Positions 34,923 through 45,311 of a stretch of 64,000 nt of DNA are shown here, in pieces. Source of the stretch: Prochlorococcus sp. AG-355-I20 (GTDB lineage: Bacteria > Cyanobacteriota > Cyanobacteriia > PCC-6307 > Cyanobiaceae); NCBI GenBank assembly GCA_003280895.1, contig QCDM01000001.1, positions 116,193 to 180,192 on the forward strand. Direction: 5' to 3'. Every line of letters begins with the position of its first letter. The first letter of the stretch is position 1. A program made the translations under genes and the position numbers. The notes below the pieces were generated by a model. The model made no database searches. It had not been told where the DNA came from and was given only the letters and a program-made list of their open reading frames with translations.

Positions 34923-36328
34923 TCAGTATGAAAACTACCTTCCTTATCAATTCTTTCATATGTATGAGAGCCAAAACAGTCTCTCATTGCCTGAACAAGG
35001 TTCTGAGGAAGTCTATTGGTTCTATAACTATTCAAATAATCTAAGGTACTGGATAGACATGGGACTGGTATACCAGCTTTTGTGGATAACGAAACAACTT
35101 TAGCTAAGTTATCTAATCTTGTGGCAATTTCATTATTGAACCAATCATCAAAAATTAAATTTTTTAGATTAGGATCTTTGTTATAAGCATCTTGAATTTT
35201 ACTTAATAATTTTGATCTAATTATGCAACCACCTTTCCATATTTGAGCAATTGACGGCATATTCAAACCATAGTTATATACTGCAGATGCTTCTCTTAAA
35301 ATGTCCATACCCTGGGCATAGCTACCTATTGTGGCAAGGACTACAGCATCAAATAAAGGTTTCATTCCATCTGATATATTTCCTAAATCAAAATCCTCTA
35401 TCTCTTTAGATGGAATAGTTTTTTCAATCTCACTACGTTGCTCTTTTAAAGAACTCATTACTCTTGCATTTAAAGATGCGTAAATAGTTGGGACTGATAC
35501 CCCCAGTTCTAGAGCACTTACAACAGTCCATAACCCTGTACCTTTCTGGCCAGCTTTATCTAATATTTTTTCCACGACATCATCTCCAGTCATCTCATCT
35601 TTTGTATTTAGACAAATCTCTGTTATCTCAACAAGATAAGAAGCTAATTCATCAGTATTATTCCAAATACCAAATACCTCTGACATTTGCTGACCGTTCA
35701 TACCTTTGACTCTCTTCATAAGGTCATAAGCTTCTGCAAGTATTTGTTCAATTCCATATTCAATTCCGTTATGAACAGTTTTCACAAAATGACCTGAGCC
35801 TCCTGGACCAACATATGCAACACATGGTCCGTCTTCAACTTTGGCAGCCATTTTTGTTAATAAGCTTTCTATTGCATCATATGAAGCCTTAGTACCACCG
35901 GGCATCATACTTGGACCCTCTAAAGCTCCTTTGGCCCCTCCAGAGACTCCCATCCCAATGTATCCAAATCTTTTACTTTCAAGAGTATTCACCCTTCTTT
36001 CTGTATCTTTAAATTGAGAGTTACCGCCATCTATTAATAAATCTCCTTCCTCGAGATATCCAGAAATATTATCAATGACAGCATCTGTTGCGGGCCCAGC
36101 TTTTACCATCATTAGAATTCTTCTAGGTCTCTCTAGCTTATTAACAAATTCTTGAATAGTTTCAGCTCCTTCTATATTCTTCCCAAGGCCACGACCTTGT
36201 AAAAATTCTTCAGTTTTTGAGTAGGTCCTATTAAAAACTACACTAGAAAATCCATTTCTCTCTGCGTTAAGAACTAAATTTTCGCCCATAACACCAAGAC
36301 CTATCAAACCAAAATGTGCCTTGGACAT
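34910..36328 (-). CDS. gnd: 6-phosphogluconate dehydrogenase
   Basis: The NADP-binding GLGVMGENL at the N-terminus, GGNSQFKDTERR, GMGVSGGAKGALEGPSMMPGG and HNGIEYGI define the enzyme. It is full length at 472 residues. It oxidises 6-phosphogluconate to ribulose-5-phosphate with release of CO2, the main dark source of NADPH in these cells. It lies 95 bases downstream of glgC and overlaps pgl. Confidence 0.97.
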   Translation of the reverse strand: MSKAHFGLIGLGVMGENLVLNAERNGFSSVVFNRTYSKTEEFLQGRGLGKNIEGAETIQEFVNKLERPRRILMMVKAGPATDAVIDNISGYLEEGDLLIDGGNSQFKDTERRVNTLESKRFGYIGMGVSGGAKGALEGPSMMPGGTKASYDAIESLLTKMAAKVEDGPCVAYVGPGGSGHFVKTVHNGIEYGIEQILAEAYDLMKRVKGMNGQQMSEVFGIWNNTDELASYLVEITEICLNTKDEMTGDDVVEKILDKAGQKGTGLWTVVSALELGVSVPTIYASLNARVMSSLKEQRSEIEKTIPSKEIEDFDLGNISDGMKPLFDAVVLATIGSYAQGMDILREASAVYNYGLNMPSIAQIWKGGCIIRSKLLSKIQDAYNKDPNLKNLIFDDWFNNEIATRLDNLAKVVSLSTKAGIPVPCLSSTLDYLNSYRTNRLPQNLVQAMRDCFGSHTYERIDKEGSFHTEWMK

Positions 36329-36423
36329 AAAAAATTAAAAAACTCAATAAATATAGTCTGCCTGCAACTCAACAAAATTGCTAAAAAAAAATACTTATGT
36401 CAGCGAAAAATGATGGAAAAGAT

Positions 36424-37719
36424 TTAAATTACAGTTCCGTTGGCAATAGTTGCATTTTTAACTACTACAACAATTCCATTTCTGATATAAAAGCCTAATT
36501 CTGGCTTATCTGCTTCTTCTACTCGATCTTTATTAATGATCACGACATTATCGCCAATTCTTGTATTCTTATCAAGAATTGCTCTTTTTACAGTAGTCCC
36601 TTCACCTACTCCGAGAGGAGTTCCGCCCCCTTTTCTTAATTCAATCCTCTCTTCAGGGGATTCAAAGAAATCGGCTCCCATAACAAGAGTATCCTCAAGA
36701 ACCGAGTCACTTTCAATCCTGCTTCTTACACCTAAAACACAATGTAAAATACTGCATGACTTCAAAATTGTGCCCTCACAAACAATTGAATCAGTAATTT
36801 GAGCATCTACAAGTTTAGAAGGGGGTAAAAATCTAGGTCTAGTATAAATTGGAAATTTCTCATCATAAAAACTAAATGGAGGTTTTGGTTGCTCAGTCAA
36901 TGCAAGGTTTGACTCAAAGAATGCCCCAATTGTGCCTATATCTTCCCAATAATCATCAAATACATAACTTTTAAGAGTATCGCCTCTATTGAGGGCTTCT
37001 GGAATTATGTCCTTACCAAAATCCGTATAATTAGGAAATTTATTTAGAAGATCGAAGAGAGTATTTCTGCTAAAAACGTAAATCCCCATAGAGGCTAGAT
37101 ATGGTTTTTCGGCGGCTGACTCCTTACTTAATCCAAATTTTGATGTATCTACTGCCATAGCCTTCAACTTCTCTCCAGTAGGCTTTTCACTAAATTCTTT
37201 TATATTTCCTACATCATCGGTTCTCATTAGGCCAAAACCCTCTGCTTGAGCTTCATCAACAGGCAAAGCTGCAACAGTTAAATCAGCACCACTATCTCTA
37301 TGGTGTTGAACAAATAAACTGTAGTCCATTCTGTACAGTTGATCACCTGACAATATTAAATATTCATCAACATCCCATTCTTGAAATAACCATTGGTATT
37401 TTCTAACAGCATCAGCAGTACCTTCAAACCACTTGGGACTATCAGGAGTCTGTTGTGCAGCTAAAACCTCCACAAATCCTTGACCAAAAGGTCCATTTAA
37501 ATTATAAGTTCTTCCTATATGTCTATTTAGAGAGGCACTATTAAACTGGGTCAATACGTACATTTTTTCAATGCCTGAATTTATACAATTACTAATCGGA
37601 ATATCTATCAAACGATACTTACCTGCCAATGGCACAGCAGGTTTAGCCCTCATTTTTGTTAGAGGGTAAAGTCTAGAACCTTTTCCTCCTCCGAGGATTA
37701 TGGCCAACACACGCTTCAT
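36424..37719 (-). CDS. glgC: Glucose-1-phosphate adenylyltransferase
   Basis: The nucleotidyltransferase start [34 protein letters not shown] is broken into its usual G-rich and Lys parts, followed by [14 protein letters not shown] and a C-terminal left-handed beta-helix. At 431 residues it is the cyanobacterial type, normally activated by 3-phosphoglycerate. It makes ADP-glucose for glycogen. It sits between hemA and gnd, in a block linking storage and pentose phosphate oxidation. Confidence 0.96.
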   Translation of the reverse strand: MKRVLAIILGGGKGSRLYPLTKMRAKPAVPLAGKYRLIDIPISNCINSGIEKMYVLTQFNSASLNRHIGRTYNLNGPFGQGFVEVLAAQQTPDSPKWFEGTADAVRKYQWLFQEWDVDEYLILSGDQLYRMDYSLFVQHHRDSGADLTVAALPVDEAQAEGFGLMRTDDVGNIKEFSEKPTGEKLKAMAVDTSKFGLSKESAAEKPYLASMGIYVFSRNTLFDLLNKFPNYTDFGKDIIPEALNRGDTLKSYVFDDYWEDIGTIGAFFESNLALTEQPKPPFSFYDEKFPIYTRPRFLPPSKLVDAQITDSIVCEGTILKSCSILHCVLGVRSRIESDSVLEDTLVMGADFFESPEERIELRKGGGTPLGVGEGTTVKRAILDKNTRIGDNVVIINKDRVEEADKPELGFYIRNGIVVVVKNATIANGTVI

Positions 37720-37849
37720 TCAATCTAATGGAGGTAGATATACAATTATTTAAAGTAACTGATTATGGGCATATTTAGAAATACAAATGGTCAGTTTACA
37801 AAGGTATTTCGATAAATCACTGGAAAAACTTAATATAAATCGAAAAAAA

Positions 37850-39160
37850 TTAGTTATTTTTATCCTCTTCTACCAAAGAAAACAACTTTTCAACGATTTT
37901 CAAAGAAACTTGTCTTTCTTCTCTTGATTGAGGACTTCTCAACTTGGTGACCGGCGTATGAAGTATTTTATTAATTATTCCTTTAGTCAGAGCTTCCACA
38001 ACTTTTCTTTCTCTAGCCGAAAAATCTGGTCCCATTCTGCTAAGTGCTTTTTGCAATTCCTCTTTTCTAATTAACTCCAAATCTGATCTAAGTTTATTAA
38101 TTACTGGAACGGCCTCTAAACTTGCCCACCATTCTAGAAAAATGATCCTTTCTTCTTCTACTAATGATTCCGCTTCCTTTGCTATTTTCTGTCTAAATTC
38201 TTGATTTCTTGAAACGACCTCTTGTAAGTCATCAACATCAAATGATTTAACAAATTCGTGTTGTTTGACATCATTAGATATATTTCTTGGTACACCAATA
38301 TCAATAAATTTAAGTCTATTACTCAGATTTATTTTTTCAATTTTTGTGAGATCAATAATTGGCTCTTCAGAAGCAGTACTGGTGAAAACAAGCGAAGATA
38401 ATGATATGTTTTCTTCTAATTCACTTAACCCTTTACAAACAATCTCTAAATCAGGAAAATCTTGAGCAAGATTTAATGCTCTATCAATATTTCTATTTAA
38501 AAGGATAAGTTTATGACATCCTTTTGATTTTAAATGAGTTATTAAAAGCCTACTCATTCGTCCGGCGCCAACAACAAGAACGTTCTCTGATTCCAAACTT
38601 ACAAGAGTATCAAAACCCTTTTCTTGCCCAATTTTTAATTGAGCTAGTTCTACCGCTGCTGAACTGATTGAAACAGCTCCAGTCCCTAAATTTGTTTCGG
38701 ATCTTACTTTTTTACCTGTACTAACTGATTGAGTTAATAATCTATTAAGAATTGGTCCAGTAGATTGATTCTCTTGACCTAATCTCATCATTTTTTTTAC
38801 CTGCGAAAGGATTTGTCCTTCCCCTAAAACGAGGCTATCGAGTCCTGCCGAGACTTTCATCAAATGCAAAACTGCTTCTTCCTGTCTAAAGCAAAAAAGA
38901 TGTGGATTTAAATCTTCAAAAATAATTCCAGAATATTCTGATATGAATTCTTTGATAGATGAAATTCCAGTATTTTTATCCTTTACTAGCGCATATATTT
39001 CCAGCCTATTACAAGTACTTAAAATTGCCACCTCTAATACATCAGAGAAAGCTTTTAATGCTTGCAATGACTCTGTTATGGATTGGTCAGGAATACTTAA
39101 CTTCTCACGCACTTCGACAGGTGCCGTGCGATGACTCAGTCCGACGACAACAATATGCAT
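37850..39160 (-). CDS. hemA: Glutamyl-tRNA reductase, tetrapyrrole biosynthesis
   Basis: The catalytic Cys is in ILSTCNRLEIYA, substrate binding in GLDSLVLGEGQILSQVK, and the NADPH fold has VVGAGRMS. The C-terminal dimerisation helix follows EEERIIFLEWW. Length 436 fits. It commits glutamyl-tRNA to haem and chlorophyll synthesis. It follows glpX by 18 bases on the minus strand, so carbon fixation and pigment supply may share a transcript. Confidence 0.97.
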   Translation of the reverse strand: MHIVVVGLSHRTAPVEVREKLSIPDQSITESLQALKAFSDVLEVAILSTCNRLEIYALVKDKNTGISSIKEFISEYSGIIFEDLNPHLFCFRQEEAVLHLMKVSAGLDSLVLGEGQILSQVKKMMRLGQENQSTGPILNRLLTQSVSTGKKVRSETNLGTGAVSISSAAVELAQLKIGQEKGFDTLVSLESENVLVVGAGRMSRLLITHLKSKGCHKLILLNRNIDRALNLAQDFPDLEIVCKGLSELEENISLSSLVFTSTASEEPIIDLTKIEKINLSNRLKFIDIGVPRNISNDVKQHEFVKSFDVDDLQEVVSRNQEFRQKIAKEAESLVEEERIIFLEWWASLEAVPVINKLRSDLELIRKEELQKALSRMGPDFSARERKVVEALTKGIINKILHTPVTKLRSPQSREERQVSLKIVEKLFSLVEEDKNN

Positions 39161-39178
39161 AAAATTAAAAGTGAATTT

Positions 39179-40180
39179 TTAAAGGCTGATACTCTTAGCA
39201 CCATCTTTTATATGGACAGTATTTGTGAACCTTGCAGTACTATCTAATGTACTAATAACTAGACTACTTGTTCTAACACAATCCCTTTCAAATTTAACTC
39301 CGTCAAATAATAATCCATCAGTTATTCCACTTCCAGCGAAAACAACATTTTCTCCCGATGCCAATTCATTTGCTTCATAGATTTTATCTATATCTGTTAT
39401 GCCCATTTCATTAAGACGTTTTATATTTCCTTCTTTTGTGTAATCAGCCCATTCAGAAGTTTGAGCGACTGCCGGATCATAAACTAGTTGTCCTTGAAAG
39501 TGTCCGCCCAGAGCTCTCATTGCAGCAGCTGAAATAACACCCTCTGGAGCTGCACCTATTCCCATCAAGCAATGTGTTCCAGTTCCTGCAAAACCGCATG
39601 CAATCGCAGCTTGAACATCACCATCAGAAATCGGTTGCACTTTTGCACCACATCCTCGAATCTCTTTAATTAAATCTTTATGTCTGGTTCTATCCATTAC
39701 AACTACAGTAAGCTCATCAATAGAAAGGCCCAAGCAATCACTTAGTATCTTCAAGTTTTCAGTAGCTGAATTTCTAATATCAACTTTACCTTTAGCCGCA
39801 GGAGGCGCTGCTAATTTATTCATGTAAAAATCAGGAGCATTGAAAAGACCACCCGTATCAGAGGCGGCTAAAACCGCCATAGAACCTCTTTGATTATTCG
39901 CACAAAGATTAGTTCCTTCACAAGGATCTACTGCAAAGTCAACCCCTGGGCCACTTCCGCTACCAACCTCTTCACCTATATAAAGCATGGGTGCTTCATC
40001 TCTTTCACCTTCTCCAATAACAATTTTCCCTTTCATTTCAATTTTGCCCATTCGCAATCTCATTGCTTCTACAGCTGCAGCATCAGCTTCATCTTTTTGA
40101 CCAAGTCCTGTTAGTTTTGCTGAGGCAATAGCTGCTTGCTCGACAACTTCGAGAATTTCTTGAATTAAAGTTTGATTCAC
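39179..40180 (-). CDS. glpX: Class II fructose-1,6/sedoheptulose-1,7-bisphosphatase
   Basis: The GlpX-type fold has [27 protein letters not shown] broken by its metal-binding Glu residues, then [13 protein letters not shown] with the conserved Asp-Pro-x-Glu-Gly. At 333 residues it matches cyanobacterial bifunctional FBPase/SBPase. It dephosphorylates two Calvin-cycle intermediates. It is divergent from rpe with a 187-base spacer that holds a strong inverted repeat. Confidence 0.95.
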   Translation of the reverse strand: MNQTLIQEILEVVEQAAIASAKLTGLGQKDEADAAAVEAMRLRMGKIEMKGKIVIGEGERDEAPMLYIGEEVGSGSGPGVDFAVDPCEGTNLCANNQRGSMAVLAASDTGGLFNAPDFYMNKLAAPPAAKGKVDIRNSATENLKILSDCLGLSIDELTVVVMDRTRHKDLIKEIRGCGAKVQPISDGDVQAAIACGFAGTGTHCLMGIGAAPEGVISAAAMRALGGHFQGQLVYDPAVAQTSEWADYTKEGNIKRLNEMGITDIDKIYEANELASGENVVFAGSGITDGLLFDGVKFERDCVRTSSLVISTLDSTARFTNTVHIKDGAKSISL

Positions 40181-40220
40181 AATTAAATTTTGAGGATTTT
40201 CTAAAAGGTTTTGAGTATGA

Positions 40221-40249
40221 TCTCATATAAAATGCAATTTTTTATGAGA
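40221..40249. promoter_or_regulatory. Near-perfect inverted repeat between glpX and rpe
   Basis: TCTCATATAAAA and TTTTTTATGAGA pair at 11 of 12 positions across the five-base loop TGCAA. It lies 41 bases above the glpX start and 119 bases above the rpe start, in the divergent spacer of two Calvin-cycle genes. It could be an operator for a dimeric regulator. It could also be a terminator-like or leader hairpin, since its arms include A/T runs. Confidence 0.5.
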
Positions 40250-40367
40250 ATTATTATGCTAGTAAGCTTTTTTTAACTCTTTACAGCTGTTACTTTATCA
40301 GGCCGTGACTTGAAATTAGGAATAAACAACTAAATATAGTATCTTTATTAAATATTTTAAAAATTAA

Positions 40368-41126
40368 ATGACTGAGTCAAATCAAGCAAATTTAACTGGT
40401 GCAAATAGACCAATTCAAATAATTCCTTCAGTTTTACCAGCAGATTGGGCAAATATGGGGGCATGTGTGAAAGAGCTCGAGGAAGCTGGGGTAGATAGAA
40501 TTCAATTTGATGTAATGGATGGAAATTTCGTACCAAATCTTACATTTGGTCCTGAAATGATCGCTGCATGCAGGAAATATTGTAATGTCCCTTTTGAAAC
40601 TCAATTAATGGTAAGCCAGTACAACTGTGAAACAATGCTTGAATCTTATGTAAACGCTACAAAAGGGGCAAATGGTGAACCAGGAGTAGTAATAGCTCAT
40701 GCCGAAGCAAATATTCATTTGCATAGAGTTCTTGGAAGAGTAAGAGATTTAGGAGGATCTCCTTCTGTTGCATTGAACCCTCATACTCCTTTTGAAATGA
40801 TTAAAAACATAATGGATATGGTTGATCATGTTTTGGTTATGACAGTTAATCCAGGCTTTGGAGGACAAGCTTATATACCAACAATGCTTAACAAAATAAG
40901 AGAAATAAGAAACTTTATTATCGAAAAAAACTTAAATGTCGACATTGAAGTTGATGGGGGGATAAAAGCAAATTGGACTATTTCACAATGTGCCGATGCT
41001 GGTGCTAATTGTTTTATTGCGGGTAGCGGAATGTTTGCTTACCCAACTTTAAAAGAAGGATGTGATGACTTGAGAAAAGTTGCAAAAGAAGCACAAAAAG
41101 GGAATGTTCTATCAGAACCTCAATAA
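40368..41126 (+). CDS. rpe: Ribulose-phosphate 3-epimerase
   Basis: A TIM-barrel epimerase of 252 residues. IIPSVLPADWANMG near the start, RIQFDVMDGNFVPNLTFG with the metal-binding Asp and His-equivalent region, VLVMTVNPGFGGQAY and EVDGGIKANW are the family signatures. It interconverts ribulose- and xylulose-5-phosphate in the Calvin and pentose phosphate pathways. An N-terminal extension of about 15 residues precedes the barrel. Confidence 0.97.
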   Translation: MTESNQANLTGANRPIQIIPSVLPADWANMGACVKELEEAGVDRIQFDVMDGNFVPNLTFGPEMIAACRKYCNVPFETQLMVSQYNCETMLESYVNATKGANGEPGVVIAHAEANIHLHRVLGRVRDLGGSPSVALNPHTPFEMIKNIMDMVDHVLVMTVNPGFGGQAYIPTMLNKIREIRNFIIEKNLNVDIEVDGGIKANWTISQCADAGANCFIAGSGMFAYPTLKEGCDDLRKVAKEAQKGNVLSEPQ

Positions 41127-41147
41127 ATATTCTGGATGATTAAGAAA

Positions 41148-42077
41148 TCACCCAAATATCCATCCATAACTATGCAAACCTATTCCTAAAAAATTAACTC
41201 CTAAATAACATACGAAAACAACTAAAAAGCCTGTAGATGCTAATAATGCTGGTTTGCGTCCTTGCCAACCCTTGCTTATTCTCATGTGCAGATAAGCAGC
41301 ATAAAACAACCATGAGATAAATGCCCATGTTTCTTTTGGATCCCAACTCCACCATGTGCCCCAGGCCTCATTAGCCCAAACTGCACCTGAAATCAAACCG
41401 AGAGTCAAAAGAACAAAACCTACCAATATAGAACGATAACTTAATGTATCTAATTCTTCTGAATGAGAAAATTCAATAGGTTCAACTAAATCATTTACGG
41501 GATAGCTATTTGAAAGTTTAAATCCTCCTATACCTGTAGAACTACTTCTGATTTGAAGTGGCTTATTTTTATTAATAAACAAAACGGACATTGAAAGTAA
41601 AGAACCTATTATTAATGCTGCATAACTAAGCATTACGACGCTAACATGCATTACTAACCAACTAGACCTTAAAGCTGGAACTAAATTGGTTGATAATTTC
41701 AAATCCTCAGGTAAAACAAAACAAGCAAAAGCCACAGTCAGTAACTCAATAGGTATAGCAATTGAGGGGATTATTGGAGCTTGGTATTCTCTTTCAGCCA
41801 ATAGTTGACCTAAGGTGATACCCCAAGTGAGGAAATAAAGTGATTCATACAAATTGCTAATAGGAAAGTGCCCAGAAATTGACCACCTAAAAAGTAATTG
41901 TAATGTTATTAACAAGTTCACTAAAATCGTAATGAGTCTTACAGCAGAAGAAGACTTTTTTTTAAAAACTGCACCCAAAGATATTGGTAAGTTAATTAAT
42001 AAAAAATAAAAAACTAAAAGACCTAAAACTGAAACCGGTTCATATATTAAATTTTTAAAAAAATTATCTAGTATCAT
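41148..42077 (-). CDS. ccsA: Cytochrome c biogenesis protein CcsA
   Basis: An integral membrane protein with about eight hydrophobic spans over 309 residues. The haem-handling motif WGTWWSWDPKETW is intact near residue 245, and conserved His residues lie in WLVMHVSVVM and YLHMR. CcsA with Ccs1 transfers haem to apocytochromes c in the thylakoid lumen (System II). It is convergent with rpe. A weak Fur-like sequence (42121-42139) lies upstream. Confidence 0.95.
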   Translation of the reverse strand: MILDNFFKNLIYEPVSVLGLLVFYFLLINLPISLGAVFKKKSSSAVRLITILVNLLITLQLLFRWSISGHFPISNLYESLYFLTWGITLGQLLAEREYQAPIIPSIAIPIELLTVAFACFVLPEDLKLSTNLVPALRSSWLVMHVSVVMLSYAALIIGSLLSMSVLFINKNKPLQIRSSSTGIGGFKLSNSYPVNDLVEPIEFSHSEELDTLSYRSILVGFVLLTLGLISGAVWANEAWGTWWSWDPKETWAFISWLFYAAYLHMRISKGWQGRKPALLASTGFLVVFVCYLGVNFLGIGLHSYGWIFG

Positions 42078-42191
42078 TTCTAGAAATTTCTCAAGTTTTA
42101 ATATTCAATTACAAACAAATAATAATTAAAATCATTCTCATATGAGTAAATCTTTAATAATAAAGTTTTAATTTTTTTAAAAAAAAGCATT

Positions 42192-42920
42192 TCAAAGTTT
42201 GAAATTATCTCCTAGATAATACTTCTTAACTATTGGATTATCAGCCAATTCACTTGATGAACCGTAAGCTAAAATTTTTCCTGAACTTAATACATATGAT
42301 TTGTTAGTAATTAGAAGGGTTTCCCTCACATTATGGTCTGTAATAAGAATCCCCACCCCATCACTACTTAATTTAAGAATTAGTTTCTTTAGATCATTAA
42401 CAGCTAGAGGGTCGATCCCAGCAAAAGGTTCGTCTAATAATAAATATTTAGGTCCTTTTCTACCTACAGTAAGAGCCCTAGCTATCTCACACCTCCTCCT
42501 CTCTCCTCCTGAAAGTTGATAACCATAATTATCTACAAAGTTATTCAAATTAAATTCATTAATTAATTGTTCTCTTCTGTTTCTTATCGCTGCTCTACTA
42601 TATGGGGAATTGTGTAAAGCCAAATCTATATTATCCTTAACAGTTAGATCTCTAAATATACTAGCTTCCTGAGTTAAGTACCCTAATCCAAGTCTTGATC
42701 TAATTGGTAGAGGAAGATTGGTTATATTTTTCCCATTCATCAAAATTTCACCTTTATCTGGTTTTATATTCCCAACTGCAAGATTAAAAGTTGTAGTTTT
42801 CCCAGCACCATTAGGGCCCATCAAACCTACAACTTCCCCTGGATTAACAGTTATTGAAACATCATTTACGATTAATTTTCCCTTAATTGAAAGGGATACA
42901 TTATGAATCTTTAGGTTCAT
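42192..42920 (-). CDS. lptB: LptB-type ABC ATPase, lipopolysaccharide export
   Basis: A 242-residue ATPase with Walker A GPNGAGKTTT, Q-loop LGYLTQEASIFRDLTV, signature LSGGERRR and Walker B LLLDEPFAGIDP. The Q-loop region and GPNGAGKTTTFNL segment are hallmarks of LptB. It powers LPS extraction from the inner membrane with LptFG, encoded elsewhere. No lptA or lptC is adjacent: the upstream neighbour is a DUF309 gene. Confidence 0.93.
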   Translation of the reverse strand: MNLKIHNVSLSIKGKLIVNDVSITVNPGEVVGLMGPNGAGKTTTFNLAVGNIKPDKGEILMNGKNITNLPLPIRSRLGLGYLTQEASIFRDLTVKDNIDLALHNSPYSRAAIRNRREQLINEFNLNNFVDNYGYQLSGGERRRCEIARALTVGRKGPKYLLLDEPFAGIDPLAVNDLKKLILKLSSDGVGILITDHNVRETLLITNKSYVLSSGKILAYGSSSELADNPIVKKYYLGDNFKL

Positions 42921-43005
42921 TTTTCTTGAGATCGATTAGTTTTCTTGTTTTCTTGAAAAAATGAAATAGATAATAATAATTTAATTGAAAATAAAGATAT
43001 ATTCA

Positions 43006-43374
43006 TCAAAGAGGTTTCAAAAAAGGCTTATCGTTCTCGTTTAATAGTTCTTTATATTGTAATTTCCTCAATAAATCTTCCAAACATCGGCAGAAGGATT
43101 CAAGATCAATCCCTAAATCAATCTTGGTTCTAGTTTTTATTCTACCTAAACCCTCTCCAAGCAAAATAGTAGCTCCATTTAAATTACCTTTACTTAAGTG
43201 AAACTGAGAAACAGATACTTGTAAAATTCCTTGGATAACTTGTCTTTCGTCACCATCTAGGGAATTCCATATTTCTTCAAAAGCATCATGAGCCTCATAC
43301 CACTCATGATTGTTAAAGAGATTTAAAGCTGTAAAGAGGGAATCTTGAAAACTTTTTGTACTTTCTTCGTTCAT
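43006..43374 (-). CDS. DUF309-family protein
   Basis: A 122-residue helical protein. The motif FNNHEWYEAHDAFEEIW with a His-Glu-rich helix pair, then GILQVSVSQFHLSKGN, is typical of DUF309. The conserved His and Glu residues could bind metal. Its function is not established. It lies 11 bases downstream of typA on the same strand. Confidence 0.88.
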   Translation of the reverse strand: MNEESTKSFQDSLFTALNLFNNHEWYEAHDAFEEIWNSLDGDERQVIQGILQVSVSQFHLSKGNLNGATILLGEGLGRIKTRTKIDLGIDLESFCRCLEDLLRKLQYKELLNENDKPFLKPL

Positions 43375-43385
43375 TAAAGTAATGA

Positions 43386-45182
43386 CTAGTTTTTTTTCTT
43401 TTTATTTATTTTTCTCATTCTTATTGAATTCGGTGTTACTTCTAGCATTTCATCTGGACCAATATATTCGAGTGCTCTTTCAAGGGTAATATCTACAGGT
43501 GACTGCAAAGTATCAAGTTCTTCTGCCCCTGCAGACCTCATATTAGTCAACTGCTTAGTTTTACATATATTCAACTCAAGATCTTGAGGTCTATTATTCT
43601 CTCCAATTATCATTCCTTTATAAACTTTAACTCCAGGTTTAATGAAATAGACTCCCCTATCTTCAGCATTCTTTAAAGCATAAAATGTGGCTACACCCTC
43701 CTCAAAAGCTATAAGAACGCCATTCCTTCTGGTTTCAAAGTCTCCTGTTTTACGTTTGTATTCATAAAACGAATGACTCATGATACCTTCACCTCTAGTT
43801 ATCCTCACAAATTCTCCACGAAATCCAATTAATCCTCTTGATGGAACAATAAATTCTAATTGAGTTCTACCATCTGAACTCGTCTGCATGTTTTTCATCT
43901 CTGCCTTTCTAGATCCAAGTTTTTCGATGCAAGAACCAACAGATACTTCAGGTACATCTAAAACCAAAGTCTCTATAGGCTCACATTCAACATCATCAAT
44001 TTCTCTGAAAATTACTTGAGGTTGAGAGATTTGAAACTCAAAACCCTCTCTTCTCATAGTTTCAATCAATATACCTAGATGTAATTCTCCTCTTCCTGAA
44101 ACTGAGAACCTGTCAGGAGAATCAGTTTCTTCTACTCTAAGGGCAACATTCGTTAAAAGTTCTCTCTCCAATCTATTTTTTAATTGTCTACTAGTAACAA
44201 ATTTTCCTTCCTTACCCGCGAATGGTGAATCATTGACAACAAAAGTCATATTTAAAGTAGGTTCATCAACTTTGATTAATGGAAGAGGATGAGGAGAATC
44301 GGGACATGCTATGGTCTCACCAATATTGACGTCATCGAAACCAGAAACAGCAACAATATCACCTGCAAATGCTTCACTTATATCAATTCTTTGTAATCCT
44401 TCAAATCCTAAAAGCTTACTAACCTTACCTTTAATAGTTTTTCCGTTTTCTTTAATTAAACTAGCTTGTTGGCCATTTTTTATAGTTCCATTGTGGATCT
44501 TTCCAATTACTATTCTGCCTAAGAAATCAGAATAGTCCAAAGTAGTAATTTGTAGTTGAAGAGGCTTTTTAGAGTCACCTACTGGAGGAGGAACGTGTCT
44601 GATAATAGCCTCAAAAAGAGGCATCATATTATCACTATCAGATTCCATCTCTTCTTTTGCGAAACCAGATAAGCCACTTCCAAAAAGATAAGGGAAATCA
44701 CATTGATCATCATCAGCTCCTAATTCCAAAAACAAATCAAGGACCTTATCAATCGCTATTTCTGGTACTACTCGTGGTCTATCAATTTTATTTACAAAAA
44801 CTATAGGCCTAAGTCCTTTTTCTAATGCTTTTTTTAAAACAAATCTTGTTTGAGGCATAGGTCCCTCATTTGCATCAACAATAAGCAGACAACCATCAAC
44901 CATTCCCAAAACCCTTTCAACTTCTCCTCCAAAATCAGCATGGCCAGGTGTATCTATAATATTAATTCTTGTATCTTTGTAGTTAACTGCAGTATTTTTT
45001 GAGAGAATTGTTATCCCCCTTTCTCTTTCAAGATCATTTGAATCCATTACACATGTAGGGATCACTTCATTGTCTCTAAATATTCCTGATTGAGATAACA
45101 ATGCATCTACAAGAGTTGTCTTCCCATGATCTACGTGAGCAATAATTGCAACATTTCTAATTTCTTTTATCGAAGGTGACAT
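43386..45182 (-). CDS. typA: GTP-binding ribosome-associated protein TypA/BipA
   Basis: A translational GTPase of 598 residues: G1 [16 protein letters not shown]3 DTPGHADF, G4 VNKID, and the C-terminal EF-G-like domains III and V plus the BipA-specific tail. It associates with ribosomes under stress or cold. It is the first of a short minus-strand run (typA, DUF309, lptB). Confidence 0.97.
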   Translation of the reverse strand: MSPSIKEIRNVAIIAHVDHGKTTLVDALLSQSGIFRDNEVIPTCVMDSNDLERERGITILSKNTAVNYKDTRINIIDTPGHADFGGEVERVLGMVDGCLLIVDANEGPMPQTRFVLKKALEKGLRPIVFVNKIDRPRVVPEIAIDKVLDLFLELGADDDQCDFPYLFGSGLSGFAKEEMESDSDNMMPLFEAIIRHVPPPVGDSKKPLQLQITTLDYSDFLGRIVIGKIHNGTIKNGQQASLIKENGKTIKGKVSKLLGFEGLQRIDISEAFAGDIVAVSGFDDVNIGETIACPDSPHPLPLIKVDEPTLNMTFVVNDSPFAGKEGKFVTSRQLKNRLERELLTNVALRVEETDSPDRFSVSGRGELHLGILIETMRREGFEFQISQPQVIFREIDDVECEPIETLVLDVPEVSVGSCIEKLGSRKAEMKNMQTSSDGRTQLEFIVPSRGLIGFRGEFVRITRGEGIMSHSFYEYKRKTGDFETRRNGVLIAFEEGVATFYALKNAEDRGVYFIKPGVKVYKGMIIGENNRPQDLELNICKTKQLTNMRSAGAEELDTLQSPVDITLERALEYIGPDEMLEVTPNSIRMRKINKKKKN

Positions 45183-45311
45183 TTATAGAATTTATATAAA
45201 TATTAGATTGACTTTATTAAGGCTAACTCAAAGTATGCTTATTATGAGAATTTTATCTCCAAGACTTTGAAAAATATAATCTTATTGAATAATTAAATTA
45301 ATCAATTAGAT

